Shown: positions 25,380 to 34,731, counted from the first letter of the stretch. The stretch is DNA of 50,222 bases from Intestinibacter bartlettii (GCF_018917435.1 NZ_JAHLOQ010000022.1:1-50222); one strand, 5' to 3'. Notes: generated by a model from the sequence alone, not told the origin. Numbers and translations: made by a program.

Positions 25380-26726
25380 TTATCCAATTATTCTTCTAGC
25401 TGTTACGTATCCTCTTACGTAATAAGAAGAATATAAGTTTTCGTATTTAACTCTTTGACCTGGAGCTGGAGCATGGATGAATTGTCCATTACCAACATAC
25501 ATACCAACGTGGCGTATAGTACTTGTTCCACTGTTGAAGAATACTAAGTCTCCTGGTTGTAAGTTACTTTTGCTGACATATCTTCCGTTTGATGCTTGAG
25601 CAGATGAAGTTCTATTAAGAGTTATTCCAGCTGCATTTCTGTAGCAGTAATAAGTAAGACCTGAACAGTCAAAAGAGCTTGGTCCAGTAGCACCCCATAC
25701 ATATGGTTTTCCTACTTGTGCTTTAACCATATTTACAACAGCTTGAACTTTTGCACTTACATTTGTGCTTGTTCCTGTATTACCTCCAGTGTTTGTACTT
25801 CCTGAAGTACTTCCAGAAGTTATATCTGAAGAAGTTCCTGAAGTTATTGTTAAGTAGCTTCCACTAACACATCCAGTTGTTCCGTTAGCTAATTTAACTT
25901 CGTACCAACCGTTGCTGTATTGTTTTAATATACCTACTACATTACCTTTTGTAACACTTCCTTTTACACCGTAAGATGTAGATGGTCCACTTCTAACGTT
26001 TAATGAATTTGTGTTAACTTTACCAACTTTTGATATAGTTGAGTAACTTTGTACTACATAAACACCAGTTTGTGAGTTATTTGAACCAGTGTTAGTATCT
26101 CCAGAAGTTGTTGATGATACTTTTATATAGTTTGGTCCAACATATCCACTTTTTCCAGTAGCTGTTTTTACTTGATGCCATCCAGTACTAGCAGTTCCTG
26201 TTATAGTTACAACATGACCTTTTGATAAAGTTGTTACTATAGAATGAGCTGTACTTGGGCCAGATCTTACATATAATGAAGTAGCAGTAACTGTACCTGT
26301 TTTTGTTGTAGTTGATGGAGTTGTAGTAGTATTTCCTCCAGTACTTCCACCAGTATTTACTTGACCTGCAACTTTTATGTAGTGGTTGCTTACATATCCA
26401 ACTACACCTGCAGAAGTTTTTATTTTGTACCATCCAGTAGCACTATCAGTCTCAGTTATAGTAACTGTTTGACCAGATTTTAAGCTTCCTACTATAGCGT
26501 AAGATGTGCTTGGTCCCTTTCTGATATTTAATGCGCTAGCTGTAACAGTTCCTGTTTTTGTAGTATAAGTTTGAGTTTGTGTTTTATATATTGAAGTTGT
26601 ATCTGTATTCTCTTTATTAGTTGCGTCTGCAGTTGCAGTTTGACCTGCTAATGAGACAGAAGTTGCAACCATACCTAAAGCTAATGCTTTTGATAGTGTC
26701 GTTTTTGTTTTCTTTTCAGTAAACAT
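25380..26726 (-). CDS. Secreted cell wall hydrolase with three SH3b domains and an NlpC/P60 domain
   Basis: A secreted peptidoglycan endopeptidase. The roughly 448-residue precursor has a signal peptide (KALALGMVATSVSLAGQTATA), then three bacterial SH3 domains (each starting GTVTAxxLNIRxGPST or similar, about residues 55-115, 145-205 and 230-290), a Ser/Gly/Thr linker, and a C-terminal NlpC/P60 domain. Catalytic residues are visible: Cys in FDCSGL, His in RHVGMYVG and His in FIHAPAPG. The start is either an ATG 12 bases after GGGGGTGA or a GTG four codons upstream. The SH3 domains likely bind wall peptides; the enzyme likely cleaves D-gamma-glutamyl-meso-DAP or similar bonds. Confidence 0.93.
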   Translation of the reverse strand: MFTEKKTKTTLSKALALGMVATSVSLAGQTATADATNKENTDTTSIYKTQTQTYTTKTGTVTASALNIRKGPSTSYAIVGSLKSGQTVTITETDSATGWYKIKTSAGVVGYVSNHYIKVAGQVNTGGSTGGNTTTTPSTTTKTGTVTATSLYVRSGPSTAHSIVTTLSKGHVVTITGTASTGWHQVKTATGKSGYVGPNYIKVSSTTSGDTNTGSNNSQTGVYVVQSYSTISKVGKVNTNSLNVRSGPSTSYGVKGSVTKGNVVGILKQYSNGWYEVKLANGTTGCVSGSYLTITSGTSSDITSGSTSGSTNTGGNTGTSTNVSAKVQAVVNMVKAQVGKPYVWGATGPSSFDCSGLTYYCYRNAAGITLNRTSSAQASNGRYVSKSNLQPGDLVFFNSGTSTIRHVGMYVGNGQFIHAPAPGQRVKYENLYSSYYVRGYVTARRIIG

Positions 26727-26738
26727 AACTTGTGACAC

Positions 26739-27051
26739 TCACCCCCTAATATTATTTTTTTATTTCCTATTTATTCTAACACACTTCAAAACTTTTTTCT
26801 ACAAACCAGACAAATTTAGACCTATTTTTTGACTTTAATTCCAAAATAATCCCTTTATTTTTTTGTAATTTTATCTTTTTATTTAAAGTCGGCAACCGTT
26901 TTAATTAGATTTTTAACTTGTTGTGCGTTAAATTCATTTTATTTTTTAATAAATTTACATACACAAGTAGAAATATAAGTTTTTGGATGTTTTTTGGTAC
27001 TGTTCATACTTTTCCAAAATCAAATTTAACTATTTGTGTATGTATTATATA
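26739..27051. other. Gene-free region between MurJ and the NlpC/P60 gene
   Basis: This 313-bp A+T-rich region carries a large nested inverted repeat at 26956-27044 and otherwise only the presumed promoter region of the NlpC/P60 gene. Confidence 0.6.
26956..27044. repeat. 89-bp nested inverted repeat
   Basis: The outer arms are 15 bp with one mismatch (TACATACACAAGTAG at 26956-26970 against 27030-27044). An inner 7-bp stem TTTTGGA/TCCAAAA lies within the 59-bp loop. It starts 8 bp after the murJ stop and has no long T run. Confidence 0.7.
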
Positions 27052-28590
27052 TTATCTAGAGAAAAAGCTCTTGATACTTCCTTCTAGTACTTTTACTTCT
27101 TCTACTTTAAATAATTTTACAGCTATTAGATATACAACTACACCTAATAAAATTGCACCACCTAAAGAAGTACATTCCCCTATAAATGATAATCCTAAGA
27201 CTGAAACTAAACTGTCGTAAGTTAAAAGCACAACCACAGACATCGCAATTGATGCTACTGTAGATTTAATAAGCACTTTTGCCACTGCTTTTCCGTTAAA
27301 TGAACCGACCTTTTTTCTAAGGCTGAAGAACATTAAAACTACTGTAACCATATATGAGATACTAGTCGCCATTGCAAGCCCCATGTAGCTGAATGGTTTT
27401 ATAAAGATTAAATCTAGAATTATATTTATGATTACGGAAATTGATGAATTTATCATCGGTGTTTTTGTATCTCCCAATGAATAAAATCCTCTACTTAGGA
27501 TTTCTTTTACTGCGTATCCGATTATACCGATTGCGTAAAATCTAAGTGCATTAGAAGTCATAATAGTAGATTCATGGCTGAAGCTCCCCCTTTCTAAAAG
27601 GACTCTAACTATTGGTTCTGCTAATAATATTGCACCAAAAACTATCGGCACAACGACTAAGATTATGCAGTTACTCGATTTTACCATTATCTTTTTGAAG
27701 TTTGTTATATCTTTTTCATTTACAAATTGAGATAATTTTGGGTAGATAACAGTAATTAATGAAGTTACAAATATAGCCACGACAAAATCATTAAGTCTTG
27801 ATGCGTAATTTAGCGCTGCTAATCTACCATCGCCTAACGTACTTGCCAAAGCTTTATCAACGTATACATTTAGCTGACTCATCGCAACCCCCATCATCAT
27901 AGGTATGCTCAGTTTAATCATCTTGATGATGGATTCGTCTTTTATATTCATATAAAAACTGTATTTATATCCTCTTTTGTACATGCAAGGTAGAAGTATT
28001 ATAACTTGGACAAAAAGACCGACTAATGCCCCGATTGCCAAGTAATAACTTCCGTATTTTACACTTATAAATATCGCCAATATTATTACTAAGTTGTAGA
28101 CAACACCAACAATTGATGCCGGTAAATAGCTGTCTTTAACCTGTAAGAAAGATGATTGGATTTTGTTTAGTGATAAGAATAATACTCCAAACATCATAAT
28201 GCGAAGGAATTTTACAGCTAAGTCAAATTTTGCCCCAGTAAATCCAATCGCAAATATTTTGATTATCTCTGGTGAGAAGATTATCCCCAATATCGATACG
28301 ATTATTGAGAAAACTGATAATATATTTAGTATATTGTTTGTAAATTTGAGCGATGCCTCTTCGCCAAGGCGCTCTTTTGTGTCGTAGTACATCGGTATGT
28401 ACATCATGTAGATTACAGAACCTACAATAGAGATAATAAGCCCCGGTATGTTAAAAGTAAGTACGAATACATCGGCAACCATGCTTGTACCGTAGAAATT
28501 TGCAAGAATTGTCTCCCTTAAAAATCCTAATACTCTAGACAGTAAAGTCGCCACCATAATTATAACCGCATTTTTTGCAGTCTTGGACAT
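27052..28590 (-). CDS. murJ: Lipid II flippase MurJ (MviN family)
   Basis: An integral membrane protein that moves lipid II across the membrane for peptidoglycan synthesis. The 512-residue protein starts at an ATG six bases after AGGAGGTG. It has about 14 hydrophobic segments and MurJ/MviN family landmarks: an N-terminal TLLSRVLGFLRETILANFYG, NIPGLI, and later NALRFYAIGIIGYAVKEILSRGFYSLGDTKTP given here only as its end motif SLGDTKTP. It is transcribed alone between the LtaS-like gene and the NlpC/P60 gene, in a cell-envelope neighbourhood. A polysaccharide exporter role (MurJ-like in capsule loci) is less likely. Confidence 0.88.
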   Translation of the reverse strand: MSKTAKNAVIIMVATLLSRVLGFLRETILANFYGTSMVADVFVLTFNIPGLIISIVGSVIYMMYIPMYYDTKERLGEEASLKFTNNILNILSVFSIIVSILGIIFSPEIIKIFAIGFTGAKFDLAVKFLRIMMFGVLFLSLNKIQSSFLQVKDSYLPASIVGVVYNLVIILAIFISVKYGSYYLAIGALVGLFVQVIILLPCMYKRGYKYSFYMNIKDESIIKMIKLSIPMMMGVAMSQLNVYVDKALASTLGDGRLAALNYASRLNDFVVAIFVTSLITVIYPKLSQFVNEKDITNFKKIMVKSSNCIILVVVPIVFGAILLAEPIVRVLLERGSFSHESTIMTSNALRFYAIGIIGYAVKEILSRGFYSLGDTKTPMINSSISVIINIILDLIFIKPFSYMGLAMATSISYMVTVVLMFFSLRKKVGSFNGKAVAKVLIKSTVASIAMSVVVLLTYDSLVSVLGLSFIGECTSLGGAILLGVVVYLIAVKLFKVEEVKVLEGSIKSFFSR

Positions 28591-28758
28591 CAGTTCCACC
28601 TCCTAATAATATTTTTCAATCTCATAATATTTTCATAAATCTTTAATTTAGCAGATTAATATTAAGTTAATATTAAGTCGCCTTTATTTATTATAAATAT
28701 TGGAAATTATAAATTGTCCATAACTATATAATATATAATTTCCTTGCAATTTAAAAAA

Positions 28759-28792
28759 GGGATATAAAAATATTTAGATATTTTTATATCCC
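28759..28792 (-). terminator. Intrinsic terminator of the LtaS-like gene
   Basis: A perfect 14-bp stem (GGGATATAAAAATA with 28779-28792) has a 6-base loop and is followed on the minus strand by TTTTTTAA. Confidence 0.85.
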
Positions 28793-28832
28793 CCACTTTT
28801 TAAAACCTAGCAAATATATTTAGTAGCTTGTA

Positions 28833-30827
28833 CTATTTGCTAGCATTCATTTCGCTATATTTGAAATCTTCTGTTGAACTAAGAACTACGCTGTTACGTC
28901 CTATTTGTTTTATAGATATTGTGTCTAGGTTGTCTACTTTATCTACTTCTAATGTGTTTTCATCTATGAATTTCTTGTCTACTGCTTTGTCGTTTAAGTA
29001 TACTCTACTGTTTGTTGTAAAGTTTTCTCCATGAATGATCATTTTGTTTCCTTTTGTTTCGATACGGTTTACTATTATATCTTCTACTCCCATTTTAAGA
29101 GTATTTTTCTTTGGTTTTTCGTCTTTGTCTATATAGTATGATTTACCGAATAAAACATCGTATTCTATAAGGTCTTGCATTTTAGAGAAATTAGCGTCGT
29201 CTTTCATGTATGTGTTGAATTTCTCCATTGGACCGTATTCTAATCCAGCTTCTTTAAACATTAATGAACTCAATTCGTAAGATTCTATTTCGTCTATATC
29301 GTATTTTTCTATGTCGAAGTTAGCATAAAATGCAAATGGAGCTTTGTATTTATCTAAATAGAAATTGTCATCTTCAAATATTTTTAATTTTGGCATATGG
29401 TCAGAGTAGAATAAGATTATTGTGTCTTCGTCTCTCTTGCTTACCATATCTACTAACTCTCCTACAAAGTCGTCTGTTCCTTTGATTTGGTTTACGTAGT
29501 AGTACATTTGATTTAGAACTTTTTGGTCTAGAGTTCCCGATACTTTTATTGGGAAGTCGTAGTTTTCGGCGTCTGTTGGGTAGCTACTGTGCCCTTGAAC
29601 ACTTACTGTGTATACTAAGTCAGAACCTTCACTTGAGTCTAGTGCTTTTTCGATGTATTTAGTTAAGATTACGTCTTTTACCCAGTCTCTTTCGTTTAGT
29701 TCGTAGTTGCTCATGTACTCTTTAGATGTAAAATCTCCAAATCCTAGTTTTGCATAAGCGTTGTTTCTTCCATAGAAATTTCCTTGGAAATTGTGGACTG
29801 CATGAGTTTTGTATCCTTGAGAACTCAATGTCGTCGCAACAGAGTTGTAATACTTACTCTTAAGTATTGTGTTGTATGGTATTTCTCCAGGTGTAAGGTA
29901 GTCGATGTTGTGTCCTGTCATAACTTCGAATTCTGTTCTTACAGTTCCGCCTCCTGTTGTTGGTACGCTCGCCATACCACTTGTGTATGTTTGTGTTAAT
30001 TTTCTAAAGTTTGGTATTGGATCCTCGCTATATTGTATTCCTTTTACTTCAGTAGGGTCCATAAACGCTTCTAGTTGAACGAATAAGACATTTGGTTTCT
30101 TTTTGTTAAGTACTCTGTCGTCTTTTGACGCAGCTTCATCTACTTTTTGTTTAATTTCTTCTATGTTTGATTGTGAGTAATTACTTGGTTTTTTTCTTAT
30201 ATATCTTAAGCATGAATCTACAGTTGAATACGTCAAACCGTTGCATTTGTACGATGCTGGTATGTCCCATCTTTTAAATTGCATTATATTTTGGGCTTGT
30301 TGAGATTTTACTGTTGAGAAAAATCCTATAGATACTATAAAAATAAGCACAAAGTTTATTAATTTGAATCTCTTTGTATCACAATCTAATTTATATAAAA
30401 ATACTGCAATAACTATTAAAAATGCTAGGCATATAACACCTATTATTATCATAGTTTTGTTTATATATTTGTCTGCGATTTCTAATCCTTCTCTTATAGA
30501 GTATAAATCAGAGAAAGTAAGTGGAATACCTCTAACTTTCATTAAGAAGAAAGTGGTAATTGCTACTCCTAATATTACCACAAAGGAAATAAAATATACC
30601 ATATATTTTCTTTTAAATAAGAAGAATATCGATGTAAGCATTAGTATTAAAAGGTAGTTTGCCAGCACAACTCCCGGCTTTTCTTTTACTAATGTAACTA
30701 CATCTCCTACATTTCCTCTAAGTAATAATTCTGTAGAAAATACTAGCACCAACCCTCCGATTAACCATAATAAAATTTGATGTATTGTTTTTCTGTCTAC
30801 TTTAAATATTGCATTTAATTTTTTCAC
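28833..30827 (-). CDS. LTA synthase family protein (sulfatase fold) with C-terminal IPT/TIG-like domain
   Basis: A membrane glycerol-phosphate transferase related to lipoteichoic acid synthase. The 664-residue protein has five N-terminal membrane segments (to about residue 190), then an extracellular sulfatase-type domain (about 235-560). Likely catalytic features are a metal-binding Glu in FVQLEAF, the nucleophile Thr in TTGGGTVRTEFE, and FYSDHMPKL near the end. After the enzymatic domain a segment of about 70 residues (NKMIIHGENFTTNSRVYLND and onward) looks like an IPT/TIG immunoglobulin-like domain, not usual in LtaS. The start is GTG after AGGGGGGAATG. The substrate could be LTA or another glycerol-phosphate polymer. 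Confidence 0.88.
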   Translation of the reverse strand: MKKLNAIFKVDRKTIHQILLWLIGGLVLVFSTELLLRGNVGDVVTLVKEKPGVVLANYLLILMLTSIFFLFKRKYMVYFISFVVILGVAITTFFLMKVRGIPLTFSDLYSIREGLEIADKYINKTMIIIGVICLAFLIVIAVFLYKLDCDTKRFKLINFVLIFIVSIGFFSTVKSQQAQNIMQFKRWDIPASYKCNGLTYSTVDSCLRYIRKKPSNYSQSNIEEIKQKVDEAASKDDRVLNKKKPNVLFVQLEAFMDPTEVKGIQYSEDPIPNFRKLTQTYTSGMASVPTTGGGTVRTEFEVMTGHNIDYLTPGEIPYNTILKSKYYNSVATTLSSQGYKTHAVHNFQGNFYGRNNAYAKLGFGDFTSKEYMSNYELNERDWVKDVILTKYIEKALDSSEGSDLVYTVSVQGHSSYPTDAENYDFPIKVSGTLDQKVLNQMYYYVNQIKGTDDFVGELVDMVSKRDEDTIILFYSDHMPKLKIFEDDNFYLDKYKAPFAFYANFDIEKYDIDEIESYELSSLMFKEAGLEYGPMEKFNTYMKDDANFSKMQDLIEYDVLFGKSYYIDKDEKPKKNTLKMGVEDIIVNRIETKGNKMIIHGENFTTNSRVYLNDKAVDKKFIDENTLEVDKVDNLDTISIKQIGRNSVVLSSTEDFKYSEMNASK

Positions 30828-30981
30828 AACATTCCCCCCTAAGTTTTAAATTGTCTTATATTCATAACCAATACATTAAAATAGTTCGTATTACTTAATT
30901 TATTATAGACTAACCTAAATCAAATTTCAATTAAGTACGGCGTATAAAACCTTACAATTTACTTACAATTTCAAAAAAACA

Positions 30982-31017
30982 CTGCCCCAAGGTAAGGATA
31001 CCCTTTACCTGGGACAG
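30982..31017 (-). terminator. Intrinsic terminator of the YkuD gene
   Basis: A stem of about 13 bp with one mismatch and one bulge (CTGTCCCAGGTAA against the left arm) is followed on the minus strand by TTTTTTTG. It lies 52 bp after the stop. Confidence 0.8.
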
Positions 31018-31068
31018 CATTTATAAGTTAAATCTATATTCGTATTTTAAAGAAGAAACTAATTTATT

Positions 31069-32391
31069 TTACATATTAGAACTTTCTTCTTGTTGTTGTT
31101 CTTGTTTGTTTTGTTCTTGAGAATTATCTTCTTTTGAACTATCGTCTTTTGTTGTTTGGTCATCATTTGTTGTGTCTTGACTTGGTGTGTTGTCGTCTGG
31201 TTTAGTTGTATCTTGACTTGGTTTATTAGTATCAGTATTATCAGTATTACCTGTGATTAATACGCCGTTTGAATCAAATTCATATACAACGCCGTCTATA
31301 GTTTGTTTACCTGTAACCATAACACCATTATCACCTAAGTAATATTTTTTGCCTCCGATTTCAGCCCATCCTGTACATAACTTGCCTGTTGATTTACCAA
31401 AGAAGTATTTGTGTGAGCCGATTGTTTGCCATCCTGTACGTCTAACACCATTTTCGCCTAAATAATATTTAGCGCCGTCAACTGTAACCCAGCCAGTTTG
31501 TTTTGCACCATCTGAACCTAAGTAATAAGTCTTGCCACCTATTTTGCTCCAGCCAGTATATAATTTTCCTGATGTTTTACTGAAGTAGTAAGTGTTTGAA
31601 CCGATTTGGCTCCAGCCAGTGTATAGTTTACCAGTTGTTGGACTGAAGTAGTACTTCTTGCCGTCAATTGTTTGCCATCCAGTTACTCTTACTCCATTTT
31701 TACCGAAGTAATACTTGCTACCATTAATAGTTGACCAACCTGTATATAATTTTCCTGTTGTTGTACCGAAGTAATATTTATTTCCATCTATAGTGTTCCA
31801 GCCTTTAGCTAAAGTTCCGTCTGGATTTTTATAGTATTTCTTGTTATCTTCAGTATACCAAGCAGCTTTTAGTGAGCCCATATTGTAGTATCTAGTTATA
31901 TAGTCATCTGATTCTGATGTATTTTTGATTAATACAACAGTACCAACTGGAACTTGGTCAAATAACCATTCAACTTCACTATTGTGCATTCTCACACAGC
32001 CTCCAGTAACATTTTTACCTATTGATGATTCATTATTATTTCCATGAATAGCATAAGTAGTTCCATAAGTTCCGTTTAAATTAAGACCCATCCATCTTTT
32101 ACCTAGAGGGTTGTTTGGAGCCCCTCCTGGAATATGACCTTGGTAATATGGTCTATTTTTTATCTTGTTTACTATTGTTGTCTTAGCTTGTGGTGTCGGT
32201 GAACTTGCTTTTCCTGTAGAACATCTAAAAGCTCTTACTAGAGTATAATTTACATAATAATTTAATGTATTTTTTCTAGAGTTTACAACTATCAAATATT
32301 TAGATTCTGCATTGCTGATAGGTGCTGTTCCTACTAATAAAATTATTGCTGAAAAAAGTACAATAAAAATTTTCTTAAATGTCTTCTTCAT
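31069..32391 (-). CDS. Secreted L,D-transpeptidase (YkuD) with choline-binding-type wall repeats
   Basis: A secreted peptidoglycan cross-linking or protein-anchoring enzyme. The 440-residue precursor starts at an ATG seven bases after GAGGGGG, with a signal peptide (FIVLFSAIILLVGTAPISNA). The YkuD domain (about residues 30-165) has the catalytic motif AIHGN followed by TGGCVRMHN. Then come about ten 20-residue cell wall binding repeats with the pattern GWxxIxGKxYYFxxxxGKLYT. The last 50 residues are a Thr/Asp/Gln/Glu-rich low-complexity tail. The repeats suggest binding to choline-bearing or similar teichoic acids, which fits the neighbouring LtaS-like gene. Confidence 0.93.
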   Translation of the reverse strand: MKKTFKKIFIVLFSAIILLVGTAPISNAESKYLIVVNSRKNTLNYYVNYTLVRAFRCSTGKASSPTPQAKTTIVNKIKNRPYYQGHIPGGAPNNPLGKRWMGLNLNGTYGTTYAIHGNNNESSIGKNVTGGCVRMHNSEVEWLFDQVPVGTVVLIKNTSESDDYITRYYNMGSLKAAWYTEDNKKYYKNPDGTLAKGWNTIDGNKYYFGTTTGKLYTGWSTINGSKYYFGKNGVRVTGWQTIDGKKYYFSPTTGKLYTGWSQIGSNTYYFSKTSGKLYTGWSKIGGKTYYLGSDGAKQTGWVTVDGAKYYLGENGVRRTGWQTIGSHKYFFGKSTGKLCTGWAEIGGKKYYLGDNGVMVTGKQTIDGVVYEFDSNGVLITGNTDNTDTNKPSQDTTKPDDNTPSQDTTNDDQTTKDDSSKEDNSQEQNKQEQQQEESSNM

Positions 32392-32489
32392 ACTCTTACC
32401 CCCTCTCACACTAATATATTAGCACAATTTACATATTTTACCTGCATTTTTTTGATTAAAAAAGATTAAGAAATTGTTACTATTTTTTG

Positions 32490-32927
32490 TTATATTATGT
32501 GGTAAGAGATTAATGATACGATAATTCCTGATAAGCAGTTTCCTATGAAAACACCTGTAAATGCTTCTATAACCCTCATTCTAAGCAAAGATGCAATTGC
32601 TGCAGCAGTCCAAGTACCAGTTGTCGGAAGGGGTATCCCGACAAACAAAATAATTCCTAAAAGAGATGCCGCTTTCATCTTTTTCATACTATTTTCTATT
32701 TTTTGATCTATTTTATTTAATAATTTTGTAAATATATTTTTTTCTCTCATAAATTGCACGACATGTCTATAAGTCAGTACCAATGGTATTGAAACTAATG
32801 TCGATCCAATAACACTCGCTATATAAACACCGATTGGGTTTAGATTTAATGCTATTCCTATTGGAATTGCACCCCTAAGCTCTGTTACTGGAATCATAGA
32901 TAAAATTAAAATTCTTAAATATTCCAC
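32490..32927 (-). CDS. Small multidrug export family protein (COG2426)
   Basis: The 145-residue integral membrane protein has three to four hydrophobic segments. Family marks are an N-terminal MIPVTELRGAIPIGIA and a later GIPLPTTGTWTAAAIASLL. The COG2426 family is annotated as putative small multidrug export; real function is not established. The start is GTG six bases after AGGAGG. A 56-bp near-perfect palindrome lies just upstream (32959-33014) in the presumed leader or operator region. Confidence 0.82.
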   Translation of the reverse strand: MEYLRILILSMIPVTELRGAIPIGIALNLNPIGVYIASVIGSTLVSIPLVLTYRHVVQFMREKNIFTKLLNKIDQKIENSMKKMKAASLLGIILFVGIPLPTTGTWTAAAIASLLRMRVIEAFTGVFIGNCLSGIIVSLISYHII

Positions 32928-32958
32928 GTTTCCTCCTAATAATTCCTCTTTTAAACGT

Positions 32959-33014
32959 AAATTTGACTAAAATTTTGGTCATATATAATATATACCATAG
33001 TTTTAGTCAAATTT
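32959..33014 (-). promoter_or_regulatory. 56-bp near-perfect palindrome upstream of the export gene
   Basis: The outer arms are 14 bp and perfect (AAATTTGACTAAAA with TTTTAGTCAAATTT). Inside, TGGT/ACCA and ATATAT/ATATAT pair after 3-base gaps. The element ends 32 bp before the start codon. No T run follows on the minus strand, so it looks like an operator or leader stem rather than a terminator. Confidence 0.7.
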
Positions 33015-33117
33015 ATCTTAATTATATTATAAACGTTTCTTAAATTTTCTTAATATATAAACTCTTTAATAGAGATGGTCCTTTAATTAATATAATTTTT
33101 AATATGTATTTGTTATA

Positions 33118-34149
33118 TTAAACTGTTTCTAGAGCCTTTTTTTGATATCCATTTGGATTTTTGCTTTGCCAATTCCAAGAATCTTGACACATCTTGTTTA
33201 CGTCGTATTTAGCAACCCAGCCTAATTCTTTTTGAGCCTTAGTCGCATCAGCATAACACATAGCGATGTCTCCTGCTCTTCTTTCAACTATTTTGTATGG
33301 AATTTCTACTCCACTCGCTTTTTCAAACGCCTTAACTAAATCTAAAACACTATAACCTGTTCCTGTTCCAAGGTTGTATGTAACTAGACCTGGTTTTTGG
33401 TTTAATTTTTCAAGAGCCTTGACATGACCATTTGCTAAGTCCACAACATGGATGTAGTCTCTTACACCAGTTCCATCATGAGTATCATAATCGTCGCCAA
33501 ACACGCTAAGTTGCTTTAGTTGACCGATTGCCACCTTAGTTATATAAGGCATTAAATTGTTAGGAATGCCATGTGGTTCTTCTCCTATCAAACCGCTTTC
33601 ATGCGCGCCAATAGGGTTAAAATATCTAAGTATTGCAACATTAAAATCTTTGTTTGCCTTGCAGATATCTCTAAGCATGTCCTCAATCATTAATTTTGTA
33701 CTTCCATAAGGATTTGTTGTTGATAGTGGGAAATCTTCTCTAATTGGACAAGTTTCTGGATTTCCATAAACAGTTGCAGATGAACTAAATACAAATTTAT
33801 CAACGCCAAACTCCTTCATAAGTTTTAGTACAGTTATAGTATTTGTAAGGTTGTTGTCGTAATACTCAAGTGGCTTTTCAACAGACTCCCCAACCGCCTT
33901 AAGCGCTGCAAAATGTATTACTGCATCGATTTTATTCTCCTCAAATACTACTCTAAGTTTTTTACTGTCTCTCGTATCGATTTCATAGAATTTTACACTT
34001 TTACCTGTAATCTCTTGAATCCTGTCTATTACAACAGGATTACTGTTGCATAGATTATCGACAATAACTACTTCATACCCAGCATTAATTAATTCGATAG
34101 CAGTGTGGCTCCCAATATATCCAGCACCGCCAGTAACTAAAATATTCAT
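33118..34149 (-). CDS. galE: UDP-glucose 4-epimerase
   Basis: Interconverts UDP-glucose and UDP-galactose, supplying galactose units for envelope glycans or entering galactose use. The 343-residue protein has full length and the extended short-chain dehydrogenase layout: NAD-binding GGAGYIGSH at residues 7-15, catalytic Ser/Thr in FSSSATVYGN, Tyr and Lys in PYGSTKLMIED, and the C-terminal substrate loop RYFNPIGAHESG. The ribosome binding site is GGGAGG. It stands alone, with no Leloir pathway partners nearby, so a biosynthetic role is more likely than galactose catabolism. Confidence 0.96.
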   Translation of the reverse strand: MNILVTGGAGYIGSHTAIELINAGYEVVIVDNLCNSNPVVIDRIQEITGKSVKFYEIDTRDSKKLRVVFEENKIDAVIHFAALKAVGESVEKPLEYYDNNLTNTITVLKLMKEFGVDKFVFSSSATVYGNPETCPIREDFPLSTTNPYGSTKLMIEDMLRDICKANKDFNVAILRYFNPIGAHESGLIGEEPHGIPNNLMPYITKVAIGQLKQLSVFGDDYDTHDGTGVRDYIHVVDLANGHVKALEKLNQKPGLVTYNLGTGTGYSVLDLVKAFEKASGVEIPYKIVERRAGDIAMCYADATKAQKELGWVAKYDVNKMCQDSWNWQSKNPNGYQKKALETV

Positions 34150-34313
34150 TTGTTTCCTCCCTAAAAAAACCTTTATAATATAGGTTAATTTTTTACTCCT
34201 TTGCTTTAAAATACCATATTTGTAGTATTATTGCAATAAAGAGGGATTTTTTAAAACTAAATAATGAATATCTTGCTGGTTTATGTAGTAAAAGTACAAT
34301 TTTTTGCACAAAA

Positions 34314-34340
34314 AAACTGCAATTGTAACAATTGCAGTTT
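34314..34340 (-). terminator. Intrinsic terminator of rnpB
   Basis: A perfect 12-bp stem (AAACTGCAATTG with CAATTGCAGTTT) has a 3-base loop and is followed on the minus strand by TTTTTGTGC. It lies directly after the RNA's 3' end. Confidence 0.9.
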
Positions 34341-34351
34341 ACTTACATGTT

Positions 34352-34693
34352 TAATTAAGCAAATCTATAAGCGGAGTTCTGTATTTGATAATCATCTTTC
34401 TAGACTTATTGTCACCAATAAGTTCAAGCGGCCTACCTACCGGAGGATGCGAGCAACATCCCTTATGCCCTATCTTGGCCTTGCTCCAGGTGGGGTTTAC
34501 ACGGCTCGACTAGTCACCTAGTCGACGGTGAGCTCTTACCTCGCCTTTTCATCCTTACCACAAAAGTGGCGGTTATTTTCTGTTGCACTTTCCTTAGGAT
34601 CACTCCCACTAGGCGTTACCTAGCACCCTGCTCTGTGGAGCTCCGACTTTCCTCACGCAGCTTGCGCTGCCCGCGATTATCTGGTCTACTTAA
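34352..34693 (-). ncRNA. rnpB: RNase P RNA, class A
   Basis: The catalytic RNA of ribonuclease P, which matures tRNA 5' ends. Read on the minus strand it shows the conserved blocks in order: GAGGAAAGTCCGAGCTCC, AGGGTGCTAGGTAACGCCTA, ACAGAAAATAACCGCC, AAGGATGAAAAGGCGAGGTA and the 3' block ACAGAACTCCGCTTAT. The P1 helix forms from TTAAGTAGA at the 5' end and the AGATTTGCTTAA region at the 3' end, which sets the limits to within a few bases. The GAGCTC/GGCG-containing core and P-stem layout fit class A rather than Bacillus-type class B. A consensus promoter and a strong terminator flank it. Confidence 0.95.
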
Positions 34694-34702
34694 TCGACTC
34701 TT

Positions 34703-34731
34703 ATATTAACACACTTCATATCTTATGTCAA
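34703..34731 (-). promoter_or_regulatory. Sigma-A promoter of rnpB
   Basis: On the minus strand a perfect TTGACA (34726-34731) and TAATAT (34703-34708) are spaced by 17 bp. The expected start falls near 34696, at the predicted 5' end of the RNA. Confidence 0.9.

Noticed and set aside
26188-26433. Second minus-strand frame inside the SH3/NlpC-P60 gene
   Set aside because: It is an alternate frame of the repeated SH3 coding sequence, with Cys/Tyr/Asn bias typical of a shifted frame.
34264-34521. A plus-strand frame of 85 codons
   Set aside because: It runs antisense through the rnpB terminator and the conserved RNase P RNA core.
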